A DNA stretch of 64,000 nt from Ectobacillus ponti (GTDB lineage Bacteria; Bacillota; Bacilli; Bacillales; Bacillaceae_G): assembly GCF_024294785.1 (NCBI RefSeq), contig NZ_JANCLT010000007.1, positions 124,001 to 188,000 on the forward strand. Reading direction: 5' to 3'. Positions within the stretch are counted from its first letter, which is position 1; every line of letters begins with the position of its first letter. Below are positions 7,072-15,766 of this stretch, in pieces. Under the pieces are notes generated by a model, which was given only the letters and a program-made list of their open reading frames with translations, was not told where the DNA came from and made no database searches. A program made the position numbers and the translations under genes.

Positions 7072-9326
7072 GGGCGTTTTTGCAGCAGGCCAGCCTGGAC
7101 CGCCCGGTTGTGTACATGCCGGTGCGCCATCACAGTCCGGCCTGTGCGTTTCATGTGCAGCAGCTTATGGATGTGTACCAGCCGGAAATCATCCTGGTGG
7201 AGGGGCCGGCTGAATGCACACCGCTGATTCCGCACCTTGTCAGCGGTGATACAGAGGCGCCGGTGTCCATGTACTGCAGCTACGATGACAAAACAGAGGC
7301 GCTCGCGCCCGGCGGCGGGAAGCACCGGGCCTACTATCCGTTTTTGGACTATTCGCCCGAGCTCGTGGCATTGCGGGAGGCGGCTGCGCGCGGCATTCCG
7401 TCTGCCTTCATCGATCTGCCTTACAAGGAGTACCTGTTTGCGACGCGTGAGGAGGGTGAGCTGCCGGAGGACCATTATTTCCGCCGGAGCGCCTATGTGC
7501 ACATGCTGGCGGAACGGACAGGCTGCCGCAGCTTCCATGAGTTTTGGGAGAAATACTTTGAGCTGCAAGGCATGGAAATGGATACGGCGGCTTTTATCCG
7601 GCAACTGCTCGGGTATTGCTTGTACACAAGAGCGGACTACACGAAGGACATGCTGGAGCGTGACGGCTGCACGGCGCGTGAACTGCACATGGCCAAAGAA
7701 ATTGCCAAAGCGCGGAAGCAGTACAGCCGCGTTCTTGTCATAACAGGCGGCTTTCATGTGCCGGGGCTGCTGGAGCTGGAGGGCACAAAAGAAAAGCTGG
7801 CAAAAAGCCCGCTGCCAGCGGCTCATGCAAAAGCCTATCTCATGCCATACTCCTTCCGGGAGAGCGACCAGGCGGAAGGCTATGACAGCGGCATGCCCGC
7901 GCCCGTATTTTACCAATGGCTGTGGGAGAAGGGGCGAGACAAAGCGGCGGAGCAGCTGATGCTGCGCACCGCCCGGCAACTGCGGGGGGAAGGGGTTTCC
8001 CTTGCGGATGAAATAGAAGCGGCGCGCATGCTGCGGGAGCTGGCTCTGCTTCGCGGCAAGCTGCAGCCCGGCCTGTATGAGCTGACGGACGCGGTGCGCT
8101 CGGTGTTTGTAAAAGGGGAGCTGGGCCCGGCTGAAAAGGCCATGCAGGTGCTCCATGATCGTCTGCGGGGCACGAAGCGCGGGAAACTGTCTGCCGATGC
8201 GGAGGTGCCGCCGCTTGTGCAGGACTTTCGGGCGCTTGCCGCCAAATTCCGCCTGCCGGTGCGTTCGACGGTGCCGCAGGAGACAACGCTCGATATCTAT
8301 AAAAAGGAATCGCACCGGCGGCTCAGCCAATGGTTTCACCGCCTTTCTTTTCTTGGTGTGCCGTTTTGCGAGCGGCTGCGCGGCCCGAACCTCGCCCGCC
8401 GGCAGCATGTGCATCTCATGCGGGAAACGTGGCGTTACCGGTTCTCGGCACAGGTGGAAAGCGCGCTGATCGACTTGTCTGTATATGGGGCAACAGTGGA
8501 GGAGGCAGCGCAGGACCTGCTGCAGGAGCGTCTGCACCGGACAAAAGGGCGTGCCGGCGAGCGGGCATTCCTGCTGCTGGAGGCGTATTTGAGCGGCCTG
8601 TTTGCAGACGCCACGCGCTATCTTGCCTTGGCGGAGGAGGCCATTGGGGAGGACGGCGACTTTGTTTCCATGACAGAGTGCGCTTATTATTTATCCCGTA
8701 TGGAAGGAGCGGAGGGGGCGGCAGAGCAGGCGCGAAGCAAGGCGCTCTTCCTGTTTTCCACACTGGATGGCGGCGAAGCGGCGGTGACTGCCGAGAAGCT
8801 GCTGGAGCTGTATCAGTTGGACCCGGGTGACGAAGCATTGGCGGAGGCGTTGGAGCGCTACACTGTACGGGAAAAGCGGCAGAGTGAAGTGGAGGGTGTC
8901 GCGCACGGCTTGCTTGCCGTTTTGGAGCGGCGCAGTATGGCTGACGTGCTGACTGCGGCACAGGGATATTTTTACGGAAGCGGCGACATGCAGAAGCAAG
9001 CCCCCTTCTTCCTCAGAGGCTTGTTTGCCGGGGCGAAGGAGCTGTTTCTGTACAACAAGGGACTGCTGGAAGGGCTGTCACATGTACTGGAGTCATTGGC
9101 AGAGGAAGCATTTTTAGAGCTGCTGCCGCACTTGCGGCTGCTGTTTGGGCAGTTTACACCGCTGGAGGTGGACCGGGTCGCCAAGCAGGTTGTTGGGCTG
9201 TATGAAGGTGAAGTGGACATTCGGCAGGAGGAGCCAGTGTCCGAAGCAGTGCTTGCATATGGCATGGAGCTGGATAGGCGGGCCCGATATATGCTGAGAG
9301 AACGGGGGCTGTATGATGGGGAATAA
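7032..9326 (+). CDS. DUF5682 protein (YehM-like)
   Basis: A 764 aa cytoplasmic protein. The N-terminus has VRHHSPACAF (residues 31-40) and VEGPAE (56-61), and near residue 238 there is ITGGFHVPGL. These are the hallmarks of DUF5682. The paired RHH/EGP/GGxH pattern recalls EreA/ChaN/TraB-like proteins, so a hydrolase-like fold is possible, but this is inference. AGGAGGGGG lies just before the ATG, inside the ATPase gene. The 40-base overlap upstream and 14-base overlap downstream imply coupled translation with the ATPase and VWA genes. Its biochemical role is unknown. Confidence 0.85.
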   Translation: MEGILRGTEAPEVRAFLQQASLDRPVVYMPVRHHSPACAFHVQQLMDVYQPEIILVEGPAECTPLIPHLVSGDTEAPVSMYCSYDDKTEALAPGGGKHRAYYPFLDYSPELVALREAAARGIPSAFIDLPYKEYLFATREEGELPEDHYFRRSAYVHMLAERTGCRSFHEFWEKYFELQGMEMDTAAFIRQLLGYCLYTRADYTKDMLERDGCTARELHMAKEIAKARKQYSRVLVITGGFHVPGLLELEGTKEKLAKSPLPAAHAKAYLMPYSFRESDQAEGYDSGMPAPVFYQWLWEKGRDKAAEQLMLRTARQLRGEGVSLADEIEAARMLRELALLRGKLQPGLYELTDAVRSVFVKGELGPAEKAMQVLHDRLRGTKRGKLSADAEVPPLVQDFRALAAKFRLPVRSTVPQETTLDIYKKESHRRLSQWFHRLSFLGVPFCERLRGPNLARRQHVHLMRETWRYRFSAQVESALIDLSVYGATVEEAAQDLLQERLHRTKGRAGERAFLLLEAYLSGLFADATRYLALAEEAIGEDGDFVSMTECAYYLSRMEGAEGAAEQARSKALFLFSTLDGGEAAVTAEKLLELYQLDPGDEALAEALERYTVREKRQSEVEGVAHGLLAVLERRSMADVLTAAQGYFYGSGDMQKQAPFFLRGLFAGAKELFLYNKGLLEGLSHVLESLAEEAFLELLPHLRLLFGQFTPLEVDRVAKQVVGLYEGEVDIRQEEPVSEAVLAYGMELDRRARYMLRERGLYDGE

Positions 9327-10419
9327 GGAAATTGCGTTGAACCGCTGGCGGCTCGTTCTTGGCAAATATGCGGATGACACGCTGCCGCTTCCGGATGAAG
9401 CGTATGTGGAAATAGATGAGGCTCTGGATTTTTTATACGAGCGCGAACGGGATGAAGAGCGGGGCGGTTCCCTGAGCCCTTCCCAACTCACTGTACCCGT
9501 CTGGATTTCCAAGGTGCGCGAGCTGTTTCCAAAGGAAGCGGTTGAGGTCATGGAAAAGCACGCGCTGGAGAAGTATGAGCTGACCGCTTTGCTGGAGGAC
9601 AAGGAAACGCTGCAGAAGCTGGAGCCGAACATGAATCTGCTGCGGAGCATCCTGCAGTTCAAGCATCATATGAAGCAGGATGTGCTGCAGACGGCAAAGC
9701 GCATTGTGGCTGCTGTGGCGGAGGAGCTGCGTCGGACGCTTGAACAGGAAATCAAGCCTGTCTTAAGCGGGAGGCCGGACCGCAACCGGCCGAGCCGGGT
9801 CCAGATGATGAGGAACTTTGATTTTAAAAAAACAGTCCGGAAAAATTTGAAGCACTTCGATCAGGAGACGGGCACGCTCCGGATCGAGAAGCCCTACTTT
9901 TATGCGGCAACACGGCATCAAACACCATGGCGCATCATCCTGGCTGTGGATGAGAGCGGCAGCATGCTGGATGCTGTCATCCACAGCGCGGTGATGGCCG
10001 GCATTTTTGCCAGCCTGCCGGCATTGCGGACAGACCTGTTTATTTTTGATACGGATATTGTGGACTTGACGGACCGGATCCAGGACCCGGTGGAAACGCT
10101 GCTGAGCGTGCAGCTGGGCGGCGGCACGTACATTGCGGGCGCCCTCCGTTATGCATCGCAAAAGCTGGAAGCGCCGCAGCAAACCATTGTCGTGCTTGTC
10201 ACCGATTTGTATGAAGGAGGCAGCTATGCCGAAATGTACCGGGAAGCGCGCCGTATGGTGGAATCGGGGGCAAAGCTTATTGTTTTGACGTCCCTGGACC
10301 CGGAGGCGCAGCCGTTTTATGACAAGCAGGCAGCGCAGAAAATGGCGGCGCTCGGGGCGCATGTCGCCGCATTAACACCAGGGAGGCTGGCACAATGGAT
10401 CGCCGAAATCATTTCTTAA
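9313..10419 (+). CDS. VWA-domain protein with intact MIDAS (YehP-like)
   Basis: A 368 aa protein. The first 200 residues are helical and charged; a von Willebrand A domain follows from about 205 to 365. The metal-ion-dependent adhesion site is complete: D213-E-S215-G-S217, T272 in GGGTYI, and D298 in VTDLY. VWA proteins of this type partner MoxR ATPases and recruit or remodel clients. Two ATG codons (9313 and 9316) are possible starts. The gene overlaps its neighbours by 14 and 25 bases. No signal or transmembrane segment is seen, so it is cytoplasmic. Confidence 0.9.
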   Translation: MMGNKEIALNRWRLVLGKYADDTLPLPDEAYVEIDEALDFLYERERDEERGGSLSPSQLTVPVWISKVRELFPKEAVEVMEKHALEKYELTALLEDKETLQKLEPNMNLLRSILQFKHHMKQDVLQTAKRIVAAVAEELRRTLEQEIKPVLSGRPDRNRPSRVQMMRNFDFKKTVRKNLKHFDQETGTLRIEKPYFYAATRHQTPWRIILAVDESGSMLDAVIHSAVMAGIFASLPALRTDLFIFDTDIVDLTDRIQDPVETLLSVQLGGGTYIAGALRYASQKLEAPQQTIVVLVTDLYEGGSYAEMYREARRMVESGAKLIVLTSLDPEAQPFYDKQAAQKMAALGAHVAALTPGRLAQWIAEIIS

Positions 10420-12002
10420 ATACTGCTGCGTCCTTGGATGAGGCATATTTCATTGCCCTCTCCAACAAGGGAACCTATAAGCGGGCGGTAAAGGATTTAG
10501 CCGCTGCGCCGCAGGTCAGCATGGAGCTGACGGATGAAGCAGCACGTGTGCAGCTGGCTGATGGCACAGCTGTCACCTTTACCGGCGATATTCACCGCTT
10601 TTCCTGCTCTTGCGGCGCCCGGACGGTGTGCAAGCATGTTATTATGGCTCTCCTGGCGGCACAAGAAGAAGCGGGAGAGCAGGAGGCGGAGCAGCGGGAT
10701 TTCTCTGCGTTGCTGTCAATCGATTTACGCAGTGCGGCGCCGAAGCTGTGGGAGGAACTCTGCTTCCGCGAGCCGTTTCAAGCACAGCCGGTGATTGAGG
10801 AAGGAGCGTCACTGCTGTTGTCTTTCCCGGCGGAAGCAATTACGGTCCGCTTTTTGGAGCCGTCATTGTCTGCGGCAGTATGTACATGTAAAGCGGCGGA
10901 TGTGTGCCTGCATAAGGCAGAGGCGCTATATGCCTATCAAAGAAGCAAGGGCCGGCAATACGGAGAAGAGGGGCAGCAGGCGCGGGTGCTGTCTGCCGCT
11001 GAAGCAGAGCCGTTCCGCACCGTGGCCGGACAGCTGCTTGGCGGGGGGCTGACAAGAATGCCTGCAAGCATCATCCATGAACTGGAGGGGCTGTCCGTCC
11101 AAGCGCGCGCCCTGCGGCTGCCGCGCCTCGAAAATATGCTGCGCCGTTTGGCGGCGGAGATCGATTTGTACCGCCGCAAGCATGCCGGCTTTCAGTCTGC
11201 TTCGTACAGGCGGCTGGCAGCGGATTTCTATGAATACCTGCTGCTGCTTGAAAAGGGGCGCATCTGCGATATGCCGCGCGCAGACTATTATGAAGTGCCG
11301 CCGCTGCTGCTTCATGGCATGGGTGCGGCCGGCTGGACAACGAAGTCCGGCTACACAGGCGTTACCTACTACCTGTATGAGGGGCAAAGGCAACGCCTGT
11401 TCACCTATACGCAATCCCGGCCGCTGTTTTATGAGGGCCGGAGCGTGACAGCCAAGCAGCTGTATGAGCAGCCTGCTCCGTGGGGCGTATCGGGAAGCGG
11501 CTCGCTGCTGTCCCGGTCCAGTGTGCGGCTCCATAGGGCCAAGCTGAGCCGGGATGGGCAGCTCTCCTCCAGCACGCAAACGATTGGAGAAGTGATTGGT
11601 GCAACGGACCTGTCAGCCTGCAGCCCGCCGTTCCTCAGCTCTTGGGAGGAGCTGCTGCTTCGCGTAAAAACAGAAGAAGGCTCTGTGTACCTCATTGAGG
11701 CGGCAGAAGCCGGCAGATGGTCCTATCATGAGCTTTTGCAAAGCTGGCGGGTGCCGCTTATGGACGCGGCAGGAAAGGCATTGCAGCTGCAGGTGAAGCC
11801 GCACTCTGAGCGGCAGCTCCGGCAGCTGAAGGATTATATGGAATTGCCGGGCAGGAAGCGCCTGCTCGTGTATCCGCATGTGGAGGCTGGGAGGCTGATG
11901 GTGCGGCCAGCTGTGTGCTATACAGAAGCAGGCGGTATTTTCAATGTTACGCTGGAGGAAGGAGGACTGCTCCATGACCGAAATCGCCCGCGTTATGAAT
12001 GA
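10395..12002 (+). CDS. SWIM zinc-finger protein with two SWIM motifs (YehQ-like)
   Basis: A 535 aa protein with two CxCx5CxH motifs: C71-C73-C79-H81 (CSCGARTVCKH) and C163-C165-C171-H173 (CTCKAADVCLH). SWIM domains bind zinc and take part in DNA or protein contacts, for example in Rad51-paralog partners. The rest of the chain shows no motif I recognise. It overlaps the VWA gene by 25 bases and the next small gene by 29 bases. Its partner in E. coli would be YehQ. A DNA-binding role fits the SOS-type promoter but is not shown. Confidence 0.88.
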   Translation: MDRRNHFLNTAASLDEAYFIALSNKGTYKRAVKDLAAAPQVSMELTDEAARVQLADGTAVTFTGDIHRFSCSCGARTVCKHVIMALLAAQEEAGEQEAEQRDFSALLSIDLRSAAPKLWEELCFREPFQAQPVIEEGASLLLSFPAEAITVRFLEPSLSAAVCTCKAADVCLHKAEALYAYQRSKGRQYGEEGQQARVLSAAEAEPFRTVAGQLLGGGLTRMPASIIHELEGLSVQARALRLPRLENMLRRLAAEIDLYRRKHAGFQSASYRRLAADFYEYLLLLEKGRICDMPRADYYEVPPLLLHGMGAAGWTTKSGYTGVTYYLYEGQRQRLFTYTQSRPLFYEGRSVTAKQLYEQPAPWGVSGSGSLLSRSSVRLHRAKLSRDGQLSSSTQTIGEVIGATDLSACSPPFLSSWEELLLRVKTEEGSVYLIEAAEAGRWSYHELLQSWRVPLMDAAGKALQLQVKPHSERQLRQLKDYMELPGRKRLLVYPHVEAGRLMVRPAVCYTEAGGIFNVTLEEGGLLHDRNRPRYE

Positions 12003-12252
12003 ACTGGAGCAGCTGCTCGACGAACTGTTGTTGACCGGGTTCGCAGCGGTGCCGCCTTCTTTTTTCGCAGAGATGGAGCGGGAGTGCAGGCGGCATGGAC
12101 TGGCGTATGCGGCGGAGCAGCTTCGGATTCTGGGGGAAGAGCGGGAGCAGAGCCGTTTTTCGTACGAAACGGAGTATGGAAGAGCCGCAGCGGCCTTTTG
12201 CCGGCTGCAGCAATATATGGAGCTCGTACAGAAGGAAATGCTGTCCTTATAG
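11974..12252 (+). CDS. Small helical protein, last gene of SOS-box operon
   Basis: A 92 aa protein (MTEIARVMNELEQLLDELLL at the start) predicted to be mostly helical, with one hydrophobic stretch and many charged residues. I do not recognise a family. The ATG is chosen because GGAGGAAGGAGG lies 8 bases upstream; an in-frame ATG at 11944 lacks a site. It overlaps the SWIM gene by 29 bases and no further operon gene follows. The full overlap and good ribosome site argue that it is a real sixth component. Confidence 0.7.
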   Translation: MTEIARVMNELEQLLDELLLTGFAAVPPSFFAEMERECRRHGLAYAAEQLRILGEEREQSRFSYETEYGRAAAAFCRLQQYMELVQKEMLSL

Positions 12253-12344
12253 AAGCGGCGACAATAGGACGCAGGCCGGACAAAGAGAGAATGACAAGCC
12301 GGTAGCTGAGGAAGTGACCTTGTGCCGGGCGGGCAATCTGTACC

Positions 12345-12373
12345 TTAAAGCGGGAATATAAGCGTGGTATACT
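12345..12373 (+). promoter_or_regulatory. Putative extended -10 promoter for the DUF1272 gene
   Basis: TTAAAG (weak -35), a 17-bp spacer and TATACT preceded by TGG (extended -10), 32 bases upstream of the ATG at 12406. Confidence 0.45.
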
Positions 12374-12405
12374 CCTTCTATATCCAAAAGAGAGGGGAGA
12401 TTGGC

Positions 12406-12615
12406 ATGGCTTTGGAAATGCGGGAAGCTTGTGAACGATGCAGTGCGGCAGTTGAAGAGAGTTCTCTTGCCTACATATGTGTGTATGAATGTACCTTCTG
12501 TGCTCCGTGCACGGAGGAAATGAATTATGTCTGCCCGAATTGCGGCGGCGAGCTTGTCAGGAGGCCACGGAAGCGGCAGAGTGCCGCTTCCGTGTCTTCA
12601 GATGGAGCGTGTTGA
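12406..12615 (+). CDS. DUF1272 zinc-ribbon-like protein
   Basis: A 69 aa cysteine-rich protein with CERC, CTFCAPC and CPNCGGELVRRP, matching the DUF1272 family. Seven or more cysteines arranged as CxxC pairs suggest zinc binding. The function is unknown. The start is the ATG preceded by GAGGGGAG; upstream in-frame codons lack a site. It is followed two bases later by the YqjZ-like gene and probably forms a two-gene unit. Confidence 0.8.
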   Translation: MALEMREACERCSAAVEESSLAYICVYECTFCAPCTEEMNYVCPNCGGELVRRPRKRQSAASVSSDGAC

Positions 12616-12617
12616 AG

Positions 12618-12959
12618 GTGAGCAGGATTGCCAAAACGCCGGAACCGCCTTATTATGCCGTAATTTTTGCTTCGCAGCGGATGGAAGGGGATAAGGGCTA
12701 TGCTGAAATGGCAGACAGGATGGTGCAATTGGCATCTGAGCAAGAGGGCTTTTTGGGCATGGAGAGTGTTCGCGACCATGAACTGGGACTGACCATTTCG
12801 TATTGGGAATCCTTGGAGGCTATACGGAACTGGAAGGAACATGCCGCACATCAGGCAGCACAAAAAAGAGGAAAAGCAGAATGGTACAAAAGCTTTGCCC
12901 TGCGGGTGTGCAAGGTGGAGCGTGACAGCATCTTTCCTGCAGAGGAGGGGAAATGCTGA
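12618..12959 (+). CDS. YqjZ-like antibiotic biosynthesis monooxygenase (ABM) family protein
   Basis: A 113 aa ferredoxin-like fold protein with PPYYAVIFASQRMEGDKGY, GFLGMESVRD, ISYWESLEAI and WYKSFALRVCKVER. This matches B. subtilis YqjZ of the ABM/EthD-like family. Members are small dimeric oxygenases or heme-degrading relatives; the substrate of YqjZ is unknown. The GTG at 12618 was chosen as start with GGAG 10 bases upstream; GTG 12609 and TTG 12612 are alternatives. Translation is probably coupled to DUF1272. Confidence 0.8.
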   Translation: MSRIAKTPEPPYYAVIFASQRMEGDKGYAEMADRMVQLASEQEGFLGMESVRDHELGLTISYWESLEAIRNWKEHAAHQAAQKRGKAEWYKSFALRVCKVERDSIFPAEEGKC

Positions 12960-13343
12960 GCATTGCTCCATCCCCAGCTGCAGCGGGAGGGAACAGCATT
13001 CCAAATCCGTTCCGAAAAATTGAGAAAAAAGAGGATGCACCGTTCAATCCAAATCGTAATCCCTGCAAGGATGATGTAAAGAGTAGTCCTATTCAAGATT
13101 GAAATCAGACCATTCAAAATACGCTCTGCTCCCTGGCGCTTGGTCTCATCTCCTTTCGTATACTTGCTGCGATTATAATCACATATACCACAATATAACA
13201 ATATGAGATTTGTTATATTGTAGATTCCCATGTGTGTGTTTATTCACAGTCTTTTCAACTGCTTTTTCCGTGTGATAGACTAGAGAAAAATTTGCTGCTT
13301 GTAAGAAAGAGAATCTTTTTGAGACACCAAGGGGGGCAGAGAG
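12960..13343. other. Intergenic stretch, no convincing gene
   Basis: The stretch between the YqjZ-like gene and the histidine kinase is AT-rich in its second half. It contains one strong inverted repeat (listed separately). A minus-strand reading frame with a hydrophobic segment (TLYIILAGITIWIERCILFF) runs antisense into yqjZ but has no good start site, so I do not call it. Confidence 0.6.
13190..13221. repeat. Perfect 12-bp inverted repeat
   Basis: ACAATATAACAA (13190-13201) and TTGTTATATTGT (13210-13221) are exact reverse complements separated by 8 bases. There is no T-run, so it is not an intrinsic terminator. It lies 123 bases upstream of the histidine kinase and may be an operator. Confidence 0.7.
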
Positions 13344-14837
13344 ATGCTATATTCCAATACAGTTGCGCATGTTTCCTATAAGGACAGCGGTTTGATCTTT
13401 AAGTGTATCAGGCGAGGGCAAGAGTTTATCCATACGTTTTGCGAAGGGAAGATGCTGCATAAGCTTGGTCTGGAACCTGAGCAGTTTGTCAACCGTACCC
13501 TGCATGATGTATTTGAACCGGACGTAGCCGAGGCTTTGCTGAAAAATCACCAGGCTGCCTGGCAGGGGCAGCATGTGGAAATGGAAGGCACATTGCGGGG
13601 CATACCTTACGTGTGCTACATCCGGCCGGTGTATGACGGGGGTAAAGTTGTGGAGATTATTGGAACCTGCATTGATATGACAGAACGTCTCAAGATGCAG
13701 GAGGAAATGCAACAGGCTAAAGAAGAAGCACAAAAAGCCAGTATTGCTAAATCTGAATTTCTATCTAAAATGAGCCATGAGCTCCGGACGCCGCTCAACG
13801 CCATTCTCGGCTTTGCCCAGCTATTGGACATGCAGCAGCTTACGGCAAAGCCGCAGGAGTTTGTTCAGGAGATTCTTGGAGCAGGCCGGCATTTGTTGCA
13901 TTTAATCGACGACGTACTGGATTTGTCACGCATTGAGTCAGGGAAGCTGAAAGTTTCGTTGGAAGCGGTTTCGTTCAGCCGGCTGTTGCAGGAATGTCTG
14001 CAAATTGTCAGTCTGCAGGCAGAAAAAAAGTATATTTTAATGGACCAGCACTTGAACGGACATAACGATGCTGTTGTCCTGGCAGACCCTGTCCGCTTAA
14101 AGCAGGTGCTGCTTAATTTGCTGAATAATGCGGTGAAGTACAACAAGATGAATGGCCGGGTCGTGGTCTCTCTGTGCGCAAGAGAAGGCCGGCTGTTTGT
14201 ATATGTAAAAGACACTGGACCGGGTCTGCCTCTCGATGAGCAGGAGAAGATTTTTCAGCCATTTTACCGTATACGGGGGACGGAGGAGGATGGCGTCGGC
14301 ATCGGTCTCTTTCTGACCAAGCATCTTGTCGACATGATGGATGGACAGATGGGAGTACAAAGTACGCCAGGAGCGGGCAGTGACTTTTGGTTCAGTCTGC
14401 CGCTGTATCAGGCTGAGCCGGCCGCCGGCAATGAAGAGCATGTGGAGGAGGCAGCTGCGTTTTACCGCGTCCTCTATATCGAGGATAACCCGCGCAGCCT
14501 GGAACTGGTGAAAAACATCCTGCTTTTGGAGGACAGCTATACCTTGCTGACCGCCACGAATGGAATAGAAGGCTTGGAGCTTGCGCGCAGACAGTCTGTA
14601 GATATCATTTTGCTGGATATGAACCTGCCGGACATGCATGGATATGAAGTTTTTGAACAGCTGAAGGCAGACCAGAGAACCTGTGGGATTCCGGTTATTG
14701 CCATCAGTGCAAATGCAATGCCAGGGGATATTGAGCAGACACTGCAGAAGGGGTTCCACACCTATTTGACAAAGCCGATTGATGTAAGAGGATTATTGTC
14801 TGTGCTAGAGAGCCTGAGAAGGGGGAACCGGCAGTGA
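13344..14837 (+). CDS. Soluble hybrid sensor histidine kinase (PAS-HisKA-HATPase-REC)
   Basis: A 497 aa protein with no membrane segment. A PAS-like domain covers about residues 1-115, then a short coiled coil, HisKA with phospho-accepting H145 (SHELRTPLN), HATPase with an N-box near N261 (NLLNNAVKYN) and G boxes DTGPGLPL and GVGIGLF, and a C-terminal receiver with D425 (LLDMNLPD) and K477. It therefore senses a cytoplasmic signal and can relay phosphate through its own receiver. It overlaps the LytTR regulator by 4 bases (GTGA), so the two form one system. No histidine phosphotransfer protein is seen. Confidence 0.9.
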   Translation: MLYSNTVAHVSYKDSGLIFKCIRRGQEFIHTFCEGKMLHKLGLEPEQFVNRTLHDVFEPDVAEALLKNHQAAWQGQHVEMEGTLRGIPYVCYIRPVYDGGKVVEIIGTCIDMTERLKMQEEMQQAKEEAQKASIAKSEFLSKMSHELRTPLNAILGFAQLLDMQQLTAKPQEFVQEILGAGRHLLHLIDDVLDLSRIESGKLKVSLEAVSFSRLLQECLQIVSLQAEKKYILMDQHLNGHNDAVVLADPVRLKQVLLNLLNNAVKYNKMNGRVVVSLCAREGRLFVYVKDTGPGLPLDEQEKIFQPFYRIRGTEEDGVGIGLFLTKHLVDMMDGQMGVQSTPGAGSDFWFSLPLYQAEPAAGNEEHVEEAAAFYRVLYIEDNPRSLELVKNILLLEDSYTLLTATNGIEGLELARRQSVDIILLDMNLPDMHGYEVFEQLKADQRTCGIPVIAISANAMPGDIEQTLQKGFHTYLTKPIDVRGLLSVLESLRRGNRQ

Positions 14838-15532
14838 GAGTGTTTATTGCGGAGGATGATGTGCGGTCAAGACGCATGCTGAGGCACATGATTGAGCATG
14901 TGCCTGGCTATGAGGTGATGGGAGAAGCAAAAGACGGGGAAGAGCTGATTGCCGGTGTGTTGAGGGAAAAGCCGGATACCGTGCTGGTGGACATTGACAT
15001 GCCATTGCTGAATGGTATGGAGGCGGTGAAGGCTTGTAAACGATTGCAGCCGGACCTGCAGGTCATTTTCACGACAGGGCATAAGGAATATGCAATAGAG
15101 GCATTCCGGGTACATGCAATCGATTACATTGTCAAGCCCATCGAGCGGGACCGCTTGTATGCTGCTTTAGAGCATTCGGCGCAGCTGCTGCGGAGCAGGC
15201 AGCCTATCGGCAAAAGCATGATGATCAAGCAGCATCAGCAGATGATTTTCGTGCCGCTTGAGGAAATTCTGTTTATTGAACGGGCGGAGCGCAAGGCGGT
15301 CATTCATACAGTACAGCGGAAGTATGAGTTAAATGAAGCACTGGCAAAATTGGAGGACACGCTGGATGCCCGGTTTGTTTCCTCTCATCGCTCATATCTC
15401 ATTAACCTTGAAGCATTGGAGCGGATTGAAACAGCAGGCCAGCACTACAAAGCCTATTTTAAAAACTATACAGAGGCAGCAAAGATATCCAAACACAAGC
15501 TGGCGGAGCTGCAGAAATATAAAGCAATGTGA
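14834..15532 (+). CDS. LytTR-family response regulator
   Basis: A 232 aa protein. The receiver domain has the acidic pair E7/D8/D9, phospho-acceptor D53 in LVDIDMP, T80/T81 and K101. The LytTR DNA-binding domain (about 128-230) contains EEILFIERAERKAVIHT and FVSSHRSYLINLEAL. LytTR regulators bind short repeats upstream of target promoters. The GTG start lies inside the kinase stop with GGGGG upstream. The partner kinase is the hybrid kinase just before it. Targets are unknown. Confidence 0.92.
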   Translation: MRVFIAEDDVRSRRMLRHMIEHVPGYEVMGEAKDGEELIAGVLREKPDTVLVDIDMPLLNGMEAVKACKRLQPDLQVIFTTGHKEYAIEAFRVHAIDYIVKPIERDRLYAALEHSAQLLRSRQPIGKSMMIKQHQQMIFVPLEEILFIERAERKAVIHTVQRKYELNEALAKLEDTLDARFVSSHRSYLINLEALERIETAGQHYKAYFKNYTEAAKISKHKLAELQKYKAM

Positions 15533-15562
15533 AGCTTAGTCGGGGGACTGAGCTTCTTTTGT
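15531..15562 (+). terminator. Intrinsic terminator after the LytTR regulator
   Basis: GAAGCTTAGTC pairs with GACTGAGCTTC (one G-T wobble), followed by TTTTG. The left arm overlaps the stop codon. Confidence 0.8.
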
Positions 15563-15611
15563 TTGGCTGCTGCCGAAAGCTAAAGGATTAATGGAACACA
15601 CAATCGGAATC

Positions 15612-15656
15612 AAAGAGACTGTATGCCCATTACGTGCATCAGTCTCTTTTTTATTT
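15612..15656 (+). terminator. Second intrinsic terminator
   Basis: AAAGAGACTG and CAGTCTCTTT form a stem with an 18-nt loop that can pair further (ATGC/GCAT), followed by a long T-rich tail. Confidence 0.75.
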
Positions 15657-15766
15657 TTTAAAAATTCTACTTTTTTTGTCTATTCGGACGAAAGGGATGT
15701 CTGAGTGGGGAAAGGCGGTTTCTGTCCGGCTCTAATTCTTGTCCGAAGCCTGTTCGACGCCTGGTT

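Noticed and set aside
8330..8830. Long alternative-frame reading within the DUF5682 gene
   Set aside because: It is a shadow of the coding frame in G+C-rich codons, with no ribosome site and no recognisable protein.
12851..13231. Minus-strand frame with a hydrophobic segment between yqjZ and the kinase
   Set aside because: It runs antisense through the yqjZ coding region, has no well-placed ribosome site, and the second half has no protein-like pattern.
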